Below, in pieces: positions 17,654 to 24,873 of a stretch of 64,000 nucleotides of DNA. This DNA comes from an uncultured Cellulophaga sp. (lineage in GTDB: Bacteria; Bacteroidota; Bacteroidia; Flavobacteriales; Flavobacteriaceae): positions 232,646-296,645 of the forward strand of contig CANLOV010000005.1 in assembly GCA_947492955.1 (NCBI GenBank), in the 5' to 3' direction. Position 1 is the stretch's first letter, and every line of letters starts with the position of its first letter. The translations under genes were made by a program, and so were the position numbers. The notes beneath the pieces are model-generated. The model did no database searches. It worked only from the letters and a program-made list of their open reading frames with translations, and had not been told where the DNA came from.

Positions 17654-17691
17654 GTGGTGGGGGAATCTAAATCCCTAAACATGGGTGGGGG
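17654..17691 (+). other. G-rich patch in an AT-rich intergenic region
   Basis: GTGGTGGGGG at 17654-17663 and GGGTGGGGG at 17683-17691, separated by 19 bp, stand out against the surrounding AT-rich DNA. They lie between the divergent 17139-17537 and XRE/mod operons. The function is unknown; a protein-binding or transfer/replication site is possible. Confidence 0.4.
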
Positions 17692-17779
17692 TTTTGTGTG
17701 AGGTACTTCAAACACTTACTATGTCTTTGTAATTTTTTTAACAAAAAAAAATTTTTATGCTTAATAAATCATTATTTTA

Positions 17780-17792
17780 GACATTTCATGTC
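17780..17792. promoter_or_regulatory. Small palindrome upstream of the XRE-mod operon
   Basis: GACAT-TTC-ATGTC, a 5-bp inverted repeat 25 bp before the XRE start. It is a candidate control site for the adjacent controller-like protein. Confidence 0.4.
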
Positions 17793-17815
17793 AAGAATAC
17801 TTAAAGAAAGACAAA

Positions 17816-18109
17816 ATGTATTTATCAGAACTGCTTAAATATCATAGAGAAAAGAAAGAGTTACTAATGCGAGAACTTGCCTACAAGGTAGATGTTGATA
17901 CCGCAATTATTAGTAAAATTGAAAAAGGAGATAGAAAACCAACTAAAGAGCAATTACAAAAATATGCTATTGCTTTAGATATAGATTATAAACATTTACA
18001 CACCCTTTGGCTTAGTGAAAAGGTATATCAAGAAATAAAAGAGGAAGAAACTGCTTTAGAGGTTTTAAAAGTAGTAGCAAAAAGAATTAAAGAAGATAAC
18101 AAACAATAA
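17816..18109 (+). CDS. XRE-family regulator (controller-like) of the type III RM operon
   Basis: 97 aa. The N-terminal Cro/C1 HTH (about 8-62) includes MRELAYKVDVDTAIISKIEKG; the C-terminal helical tail is Lys/Glu-rich. It ends 1 bp before the mod start codon, so it is co-transcribed and likely plays the role of a C-protein that times methylase and nuclease expression. Confidence 0.88.
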   Translation: MYLSELLKYHREKKELLMRELAYKVDVDTAIISKIEKGDRKPTKEQLQKYAIALDIDYKHLHTLWLSEKVYQEIKEEETALEVLKVVAKRIKEDNKQ

Positions 18110-18110
18110 C

Positions 18111-19736
18111 ATGCCAACACTTAACTGGATAGGAAAAGAAAAAGTAATAAACCATCACCAAGAGGTACCCTATAAAATTCTAGAACCCCAATATACTTTT
18201 GGTTTAGATAATAAAACTGGCAATGCCAGTGATAACAAAATAATACATGGGGATAACCTAGAAGCTCTAAAAAGTTTACTACCAGAATATGAGGGTAAAA
18301 TAAAATGTATTTACATAGACCCGCCATACAACACAGGTAATGAAGGTTGGGTATATAATGATAATGTGAACCATCCTAAACTTAAAAAATGGCTAGGGCA
18401 AGTTGTGGGTAAAGAAAGTGAAGATTTAAGTAGGCATGACAAGTGGTTATGTATGATGTACCCTAGATTGAAACTCTTGCATAAATTGTTAGCTGATGAT
18501 GGGGCTATTTTTATTTCTATTGATGATAATGAACATGCTAATTTAAAGTTGGTTTGTGATGAGATTTTTGGGGTTGGGAATTTTATGACTTCAATTGTTT
18601 GGCAGAAAAAAACAGGAGCATCTGATTCTTCCAATATAGCAACAGTAACTGAATATATTTTAGTCTATGGTAAAAAGCTTAATGAAGTAAGCTTTAATCA
18701 AAATTTGTCATCTTTTGACGAAAAGAGATATAAATATAAGGATGAGTATTTTGAAGAAAGAGGTCCTTTTTATTATGATAACCTTGACAGAGGAACTCTT
18801 GGCTATTATGAAAGTCTTGACTACCCTGTAAAAACTCCTGATGATAAATTTACTTATCCAAATGGTAGAGATAGTCAGTTTAATGATGGTTGGCGTTGGA
18901 AATGGGGAGAAGAGAAACTTCTTTGGGGAATAAAAAATGGATTTATTGAAATTAAAAAATCTAAATCTAAATCAAATGGATGGGGTGTATATTATAAAAT
19001 ATATTTAAATGTTGATAATGAAGGCAATAAAATAATTAGGTCTTCTCCATTCAAAAACATAATATTTGATGTATTGAATACCCATGCATCAAATGAATCA
19101 AAACAAATATTTGGAACCACAACATTATTTTCTAACCCAAAACCCTCTGTTTTAATCCAAAAAATTATACAAATTAATTCTAACAAAAACTCCTTAATCT
19201 TAGACTCCTTTGCAGGTTCAGGCACTACTGCCCATGCAGTATTAAACCTAAATAAACAAGATGGGGGTAATAGAAAATTTATTTGTATAGAAATGGAAGA
19301 GTATGCTAATACTATTACTGCGGAAAGGGTAAAGAGAGTGATAAATGGCTATGGAGAAGGTAAAAAAGCAGTAGAAGGTACAGGTGGAGATTTCAGTTAT
19401 TATGAGCTAGGGCAACCCTTATTTAAAGCAGATAAAATGCTTAATGAAGAAGTACCCTTACCTAAAATATTAGAATATGTGTGGTACACAGAAACCAAAG
19501 AAGCTTTTAATGCACAAGAAGAAAACCATTTGTTAGGTACAAAACAGGATACTGCCTATTATTTTTATTACAAAAAAGATGAGCTAACCACTTTAAACGA
19601 AGCTTATTTAAGAACCCTAAAAACAAAGGCTAGCCAATATATTATTTATGCAGATTTGTGTTTACTAGACCAAAAATTAATGGATAAATATCATATTATA
19701 TTTAAAAAAATACCTAGAGATATTACAAGATTTTAA
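18111..19736 (+). CDS. Type III restriction-modification methyltransferase (Mod)
   Basis: N6-adenine DNA methyltransferase of the beta order: catalytic motif IV DPPY (70-73) precedes SAM-binding motif I FAGSGTT (367-373). The target-recognition region lies between, about 160-330. The C-terminus ends in KIPRDITRF, a form I associate with this subfamily. 541 aa is normal. In type III systems Mod dimers recognise the site and are needed for cleavage by Res; res lies 1.7 kb downstream rather than adjacent. The central TRD is richer in AT and Ser/Lys than the flanks, consistent with exchange of specificity regions. Confidence 0.92.
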   Translation: MPTLNWIGKEKVINHHQEVPYKILEPQYTFGLDNKTGNASDNKIIHGDNLEALKSLLPEYEGKIKCIYIDPPYNTGNEGWVYNDNVNHPKLKKWLGQVVGKESEDLSRHDKWLCMMYPRLKLLHKLLADDGAIFISIDDNEHANLKLVCDEIFGVGNFMTSIVWQKKTGASDSSNIATVTEYILVYGKKLNEVSFNQNLSSFDEKRYKYKDEYFEERGPFYYDNLDRGTLGYYESLDYPVKTPDDKFTYPNGRDSQFNDGWRWKWGEEKLLWGIKNGFIEIKKSKSKSNGWGVYYKIYLNVDNEGNKIIRSSPFKNIIFDVLNTHASNESKQIFGTTTLFSNPKPSVLIQKIIQINSNKNSLILDSFAGSGTTAHAVLNLNKQDGGNRKFICIEMEEYANTITAERVKRVINGYGEGKKAVEGTGGDFSYYELGQPLFKADKMLNEEVPLPKILEYVWYTETKEAFNAQEENHLLGTKQDTAYYFYYKKDELTTLNEAYLRTLKTKASQYIIYADLCLLDQKLMDKYHIIFKKIPRDITRF

Positions 19737-19739
19737 AAT

Positions 19740-20036
19740 ATGAATAAATATTTAAAAAAAATTATTTACACTAAAGATTCAAAGACAAAGCTAGCAAAAA
19801 GCTTATTTTTTGGCTCATTGATAGCATTGTCTATAAGTATGGTTACTGCTGAAAAAAGTTTTCATAAAATGTATGAAGGTAGGAAAGTAATTATTTCAAA
19901 AGCTAAATACAATTTATTATCCGATCATGGACAGACTAAATATGTAGAACATACAGATTATAAGTCTATTATTATACTAATATCACTTTTATGTGGAACT
20001 ACATTAGCATATTCAATTATAAAAATTAAGAATTAA
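19740..20036 (+). CDS. Small two-helix membrane protein inserted in the RM locus
   Basis: 98 aa with two hydrophobic segments (SLFFGSLIALSISMV, about 21-35, and SIIILISLLCGTTLAYSII, about 76-94) and a charged loop containing a Tyr/Lys-rich stretch. No family is recognised. It starts 3 bp after mod. A second copy of the mod 3' end sequence follows it, suggesting that it entered the locus with the present mod allele. Confidence 0.6.
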   Translation: MNKYLKKIIYTKDSKTKLAKSLFFGSLIALSISMVTAEKSFHKMYEGRKVIISKAKYNLLSDHGQTKYVEHTDYKSIIILISLLCGTTLAYSIIKIKN

Positions 20037-20050
20037 AATCACACAAATAT

Positions 20051-20074
20051 TCTAGCGACATAACAAGATTTTAA
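20051..20074 (+). pseudogene. Remnant of a second mod 3' end (codes for DITRF-stop)
   Basis: The codons here read S-S-D-I-T-R-F-stop, matching the real Mod terminus R-D-I-T-R-F-stop at 19716-19736 with synonymous differences (GAC for GAT, ATA for ATT). The following TATG is also conserved. The simplest reading is that an older mod allele once ended here, directly before the DUF3800 gene, and was replaced by the current mod plus the small membrane gene. Confidence 0.55.
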
Positions 20075-20076
20075 AT

Positions 20077-20745
20077 ATGGCATCAAAAACATTTAACCTT
20101 TACTGTGATGAAAGTTGTCATTTAGAAAATGACCAACAAAAATTTATGCTACTTAGTTATGTAAGTTGTGCCTATCATCAAATTAAATTACACACCGATT
20201 ACATAAAGGTATTAAAACAAAAACATCATTTTGCAGGAGAAATAAAATGGAGTAATGTATCTAATTCGCAATACGAGTTTTATAAAGACCTTATAGACTA
20301 TTTTTTTGCTACCGATTTAAGGTTTAGAGCCATAGTAATAGATAAAGCTAAAATAAACAATGGCACATTTAATCAAGATTTTGATACCTTTTATTATAAA
20401 ATGTACTACTACTTATTAAACCATAACATTAAATCTAATTTTGCATACAATGTTTACCCAGATATAAAAGACGATTTAAGTGCTTATAAAGTAGAGAAAT
20501 TAAAAGAGATACTTAACACTAAATATGGCGTGTTTAGAAACATACAAAACATAAGGTCTCATGAAAGCTTACTTTTACAAGTAACCGATGTTTTAATGGG
20601 GGCATTATCCTACAACTTAAATCACCCTCCAAAAGTAACTGCAAAGGTAAAACTGATAGAAAAAATAAAGCAGCATACTGGTCAAAGCTTACAGCAAACC
20701 TCATATGATAAGGAGTTTAATTTATTTTTTATTGAATTGAGATAG
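20077..20745 (+). CDS. DUF3800 domain protein
   Basis: 222 aa, DUF3800 type: N-terminal FNLYCDESCH (acidic D-E-S strand), a central aspartate (IVIDKAK) and the C-terminal LLQVTDVLMGALSYN. The family has an RNase H-like fold and is common in defence islands, so a nuclease role is plausible but unproven. It lies between mod and res in the same orientation and is followed after 1 bp by an unknown gene, suggesting a functional pair. Confidence 0.85.
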   Translation: MASKTFNLYCDESCHLENDQQKFMLLSYVSCAYHQIKLHTDYIKVLKQKHHFAGEIKWSNVSNSQYEFYKDLIDYFFATDLRFRAIVIDKAKINNGTFNQDFDTFYYKMYYYLLNHNIKSNFAYNVYPDIKDDLSAYKVEKLKEILNTKYGVFRNIQNIRSHESLLLQVTDVLMGALSYNLNHPPKVTAKVKLIEKIKQHTGQSLQQTSYDKEFNLFFIELR

Positions 20746-20746
20746 T

Positions 20747-21256
20747 ATGCCTTTAAACCAATTAAAAAGATACCCTGACTTATTAGATATTACAGGGTTA
20801 AATATTTCTGAAAGGAAAAAATCTTTAAGAGCTGTTTTTGATAGAGATATTACAAACAATACCAACTTTTCTTTTAGAGGCAAGTTAATAAGACCCATTT
20901 TTAAAGAAGGAGAAATTCCTTTAGATATACTGTTTCATCATTTAACCACAGTAATTACAGATAAGGCTACCAGAAAAAGAGATTTTGATATGGATAGGTC
21001 TAAAAGATTACACTGGGTAAAATACCATATAGAAGAAAAAAAGCAAAATAATATATTACTATTTAGTGCTAAAGATAAAAACGGTAAAAGAACTTACATT
21101 TTTGATGAAGATGAAATGTATGTCATTATTTTAGAACCTAAAACTAATGCTAATAAAGAGCAATATTACTATTTATTAACAGCATATTATTTAAGAGGTG
21201 GTGATAAGAAAAAGATAAAAAATAAGTACAAAAGAAGATTACAAGAGCTTTTATAA
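20747..21256 (+). CDS. Hypothetical partner of the DUF3800 protein
   Basis: 169 aa, basic. The C-terminal half has the order R-x-HW-x4-HI, a strand, IFDEDEMYVIILEP, then YYYLLTAYYLRG and a basic tail. That pattern vaguely recalls compact barnase/EndoU-like RNases, which is inference only. It is coupled to DUF3800 (1-bp gap) and separated from res by 160 bp with a hairpin, so the pair forms its own sub-unit within the restriction locus. Confidence 0.6.
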   Translation: MPLNQLKRYPDLLDITGLNISERKKSLRAVFDRDITNNTNFSFRGKLIRPIFKEGEIPLDILFHHLTTVITDKATRKRDFDMDRSKRLHWVKYHIEEKKQNNILLFSAKDKNGKRTYIFDEDEMYVIILEPKTNANKEQYYYLLTAYYLRGGDKKKIKNKYKRRLQELL

Positions 21257-21262
21257 ACGCAA

Positions 21263-21292
21263 AAAACGCATAGTATCAAAGACTTGCGTTTT
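21263..21292 (+). terminator. Hairpin between the DUF3800 pair and res
   Basis: AAAACGCA / TGCGTTTT stem with a 14-nt loop, just after the stop at 21256. It is a weak terminator or attenuator. Confidence 0.4.
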
Positions 21293-21418
21293 CCGATTTC
21301 CTTCCTCCATATGGTAGGATGAACTCAGTGCAAATATATAACTAAAAATTAATTGACAATAAGTTTTTAACAATTTTACAAAATTGTAAACCTAATTTTA
21401 TTGAAAATAGCATTACAA

Positions 21419-24097
21419 ATGGAACTAAAACCATACCAACATACAGTAATAAAAGATTTAGAGCAATTTTTAGAGTATGTACAAAAACACCCCACTCCTG
21501 CAAAAGCATACAACCAATATTGGGAAGATAAATTGGGCATGCCCTACACACCACAAGTAGATGGTTCTTTTAGTGGTATGAAGCCTTATAAAGATAATGT
21601 ACTCAATGCAGTACATATAGCTATTAAAGTACCTACTGCTGGTGGTAAAACTTTTATAGCAGTAAATGCTTTACACAGTATAAACAAGCATTTTAATAAA
21701 GGAAACGCCAAAGCAGTAGTATGGTTAGTACCATGGTCTAATTTGTTACAACAAACCGTAAAAAATCTATCTAACCCAAAACATCCTTATAGAGAAAAGC
21801 TTAATTCTCTTTTTGGTAACAGAGTTGAGGTGTATGAAAAAGACCAATTATTACAAGGGGCAAATTTTAACCCAACCTCTGTAACAGAACAACTTAATAT
21901 ATTTGTATTCAATTTTAGTAGTTTACGCATTAATAGCAGAAAAAAGGATGATAGAAAAGTATATCAAGAAAATGGTGCTTTAGAGTCTTTTAGAAATACC
22001 ATTGTAGATAAGGATTTAGTAATTCCTGATACCGATGAAACTGCATTAATTAATGTAATTAGAAGTTTAAACCCTGTTGTTGTAGTAGATGAAAGCCACA
22101 ATGCAGAAAGTGATTTAAGTGTAGAAATGTTGAATAACTTAAACCCATCTTTAGTATTAGACCTAACTGCTACACCAAAAGAAAATAGTAATATAATTTC
22201 TTATGTAAATGCCTTAGCACTTAAAAAGGAAAATATGGTAAAGCTACCTGTAGTAGTTTATAACCATCATAAAAAAGAAGAAGTTATTACCAGTGCATTA
22301 CACCTGCAAAGAAAGTTAGAGTTAATTGCTAATGAGGAAGAAAAGCTAACAGGCAAATACATAAGACCTATTATACTGTTTCAAGCACAGTCTAATATTA
22401 AAGGCAAAAAAAATACCACATTTCAAAAAATAAAGGAAAAGTTGGTAGCCTTACAAATACCAGAAGAGCAAATAAAGATTAAAACTAGTGGTATAGATGA
22501 ACTAAAAGGTATTGATTTAAGTGCTAAAGATTGCAAAGTAAGATACATCATTACAGTAAATGCTTTAAAAGAAGGATGGGATTGTCCTAATGCTTACATA
22601 CTGGCTTCCTTAGCAGATAAATCTTCTGCTGTAGAGGTAGAACAAATTTTAGGTAGGGTTTTAAGGCAACCCTATGTAGTAAAACACAAAAATGCACTAC
22701 TCAATATGTCTTTTGTGTTAACAGCTTCTGCTAAGTTTAATGACACTTTAGAAAACATAGTAAAAGGTTTGCAAGAAGCAGGGTTTAGTAAAGACGATTA
22801 TTATGCTGAAGAACAACCAGAAGAAGAACTAACACCTAATGAAGTGTTAACTACAGGTTTGTTTGATGATGAAAAGAAAGCAGAAAGTACGGTACCCAAA
22901 TCTGATGAAGACTTTGATGTTGCTGCTATAAAATATAACCCCAATGAGGAGGTTACTTTGCAAAGCATAGAGGAAAACAACCCTTTACTTACTACAATTA
23001 CCCAAAAAGCAGAACAACAAGGACAAGCCTTTAATCAAAAAGTAAACAATTTAGAAATAGATGCTACCACTTCTATATTTACTGAAGTTATGAAAACCAC
23101 ACCCAAACACTATGAGATAATAAGCGAATATAAATCTATTGCAAAAAACTTAAAACTACCTCAGTTTTTTATAGAGAAAAAAGACGATTTAATGAGTGGC
23201 TTATTTCCCGAATTAAATGAAGAATGGCAACTATTGCATAAAAACGCTTTATTAGATGGTTTTAAATTATCGGAGTATGATACAAAGCTAACTTTTGATG
23301 AAATTTCAAAAGATATCATTGCTGTAGATTTTGATGAAACTAAAGGAACAGCAACAGTTAAAAACATCAACAAAAGAGCCAAAGATATCTTAATAGATAA
23401 TATTTTATCTACCCCAAAAGAAGCTCAAATTAATCAAGTAAGTGGCATTATAGTTTCTAAACTAGGAGACATGACCCCCATAAAAGAGCAAGAACTTAAA
23501 AAGTATGTTAACAGGGTTTTTGATAGTTTAAGTACAGAACAAATTAGAGATATTGTAGAAAACGATTTTATTTACGTAAAGAGAATTAAAGATAAAATTA
23601 AAGCACTTTCTAGCACCTATGCCAAAGGTAGGTTTCAAGTACTTACCGATAGTAATAAAATTATAGCCAAAGAAAGTTTTACATTTTTAGATAAAATTAC
23701 GCCACTAAGTTTAAGTACCAATATCAATAAATCTTTATATGAAAGAGAAGGTAAAATGAACAACTATGAGCAGTCTATGATTTTAGAAGTAGCTGCTTTA
23801 GATAATATTGTGTTTTGGCATAGAAACTTTGAAACTAACAAAGGTTTTGCTTTAAATGGTTTTAGCTCCAATCACTATCCAGATTTTATTTTATATACCA
23901 AAAAAGGCAATACCATATTATTAGAAACCAAAGGAGACCACCTTGTAAATGAAGATAGTAGGAGTAAAAACATTCTAGGTAAAAAATGGGAAAAGTTAGC
24001 AGGAGATAGTTTCAAATATTTTATGGTTTTTCAAAGCGAAAAAGTAGAGAATACTTATACAGCTCATAGTGTAATTGAGGTTTTAAAGGGACTTTAA
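21419..24097 (+). CDS. Type III restriction endonuclease (Res)
   Basis: ATP-dependent restriction subunit. An SF2 helicase module at the N-terminus has motif I PTAGGKT (72-78), motif II DESH (224-227) and a GRVLRQP motif VI. A C-terminal PD-(D/E)xK nuclease follows with PD (821-822) and ExK (E836, K838) in LLETKGDHL. The ATG at 21419 (MELKPYQHTV) is preferred to the TTG at 21401; 892 aa results. It requires Mod for site recognition and cleaves between inverted unmethylated sites in known type III systems. It is separated from mod by two unrelated genes, unlike the usual adjacent order. Confidence 0.92.
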   Translation: MELKPYQHTVIKDLEQFLEYVQKHPTPAKAYNQYWEDKLGMPYTPQVDGSFSGMKPYKDNVLNAVHIAIKVPTAGGKTFIAVNALHSINKHFNKGNAKAVVWLVPWSNLLQQTVKNLSNPKHPYREKLNSLFGNRVEVYEKDQLLQGANFNPTSVTEQLNIFVFNFSSLRINSRKKDDRKVYQENGALESFRNTIVDKDLVIPDTDETALINVIRSLNPVVVVDESHNAESDLSVEMLNNLNPSLVLDLTATPKENSNIISYVNALALKKENMVKLPVVVYNHHKKEEVITSALHLQRKLELIANEEEKLTGKYIRPIILFQAQSNIKGKKNTTFQKIKEKLVALQIPEEQIKIKTSGIDELKGIDLSAKDCKVRYIITVNALKEGWDCPNAYILASLADKSSAVEVEQILGRVLRQPYVVKHKNALLNMSFVLTASAKFNDTLENIVKGLQEAGFSKDDYYAEEQPEEELTPNEVLTTGLFDDEKKAESTVPKSDEDFDVAAIKYNPNEEVTLQSIEENNPLLTTITQKAEQQGQAFNQKVNNLEIDATTSIFTEVMKTTPKHYEIISEYKSIAKNLKLPQFFIEKKDDLMSGLFPELNEEWQLLHKNALLDGFKLSEYDTKLTFDEISKDIIAVDFDETKGTATVKNINKRAKDILIDNILSTPKEAQINQVSGIIVSKLGDMTPIKEQELKKYVNRVFDSLSTEQIRDIVENDFIYVKRIKDKIKALSSTYAKGRFQVLTDSNKIIAKESFTFLDKITPLSLSTNINKSLYEREGKMNNYEQSMILEVAALDNIVFWHRNFETNKGFALNGFSSNHYPDFILYTKKGNTILLETKGDHLVNEDSRSKNILGKKWEKLAGDSFKYFMVFQSEKVENTYTAHSVIEVLKGL

Positions 24098-24107
24098 AAA
24101 GAAGTTT

Positions 24108-24872
24108 ATGTCTGCATTTCCAATTAAGTTTAAAGAAATTATTATCTCTGATAAGATAACGGGATATGCTATAAATATTGAAAAAATTGAAAATGATTTT
24201 GCAAAATATATTGATAGCAAGTTAATTACAATTTGTAAAGGTAAAAGAGAAATAAAGCTATCAACTGTTAAGACTGAATTTATTGAATATCTGAAAGCAA
24301 AAAATAAATCAAATTTACTACCTGGTTCAGTATCTGAATTTTTTATTCATGTTTTTTTAAGTAGTCAAGACTACAAACAGGAGTTTTTGTATTTCAACTT
24401 AGAAGAAAATTCAATTAAGAAAGGGTTTGATGGGTATTATTCAAAAGGAGATATAGACTGGGTTCTAGAGAGTAAGTCTACCACCCAGATTGGCAAAAAA
24501 CACAGCCATAATATTAATCTCGGGTACACAGGAATCAGAGATAAAATTGAAGGATTAGATAATAAAAATAATCCTTGGGAAAACGCATATAATCATGCTA
24601 GTATCAGAACAGTTGCTGCTCAAGATTCCCTTTTGAAGAAGCTAAGTGCACTATCAGAGCTTTATACTGAGAAAAAATATGGTAAGATTAAAGATTTTGA
24701 CATTATGGTCTCTTCTACAATTTTTTTGGAGGGTAACTGGAGTGAAATAAATGTAAATACATTAAAACAGGATGTTACTGATTATCTAGAAAACAAAGTC
24801 TTTAAGAGTATTGTTATTATTTGCTTAAATAAAAAATCCACTACTCATCTACTGGAGTATTTAGAAAGATAA
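24108..24872 (+). CDS. HamA/AbpA-like (DUF1837-type) nuclease of a Hachiman-like system
   Basis: 254 aa, no signal. It has a PD-(D/E)xK-like arrangement: E77 (SEFFIHVFL helix), D108 (KGFDGYY) and E121-x-K123 (DWVLESKS). Partnered 1 bp upstream of a large PTSFGKS-type helicase, this is the HamA-HamB (Hachiman) or AbpA-AbpB layout, in which a nuclease is held and activated by a helicase that senses damaged or phage DNA. The family assignment rests on motif order, length and neighbour; sequence is too divergent to name without a profile search. Confidence 0.72.
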   Translation: MSAFPIKFKEIIISDKITGYAINIEKIENDFAKYIDSKLITICKGKREIKLSTVKTEFIEYLKAKNKSNLLPGSVSEFFIHVFLSSQDYKQEFLYFNLEENSIKKGFDGYYSKGDIDWVLESKSTTQIGKKHSHNINLGYTGIRDKIEGLDNKNNPWENAYNHASIRTVAAQDSLLKKLSALSELYTEKKYGKIKDFDIMVSSTIFLEGNWSEINVNTLKQDVTDYLENKVFKSIVIICLNKKSTTHLLEYLER

Positions 24873-24873
24873 T

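Noticed and set aside
21293..21345. tRNA remnant upstream of res
   Set aside because: The stretch around TTCCTTCCTCCATATGG resembles a tRNA end only superficially; no cloverleaf can be drawn.
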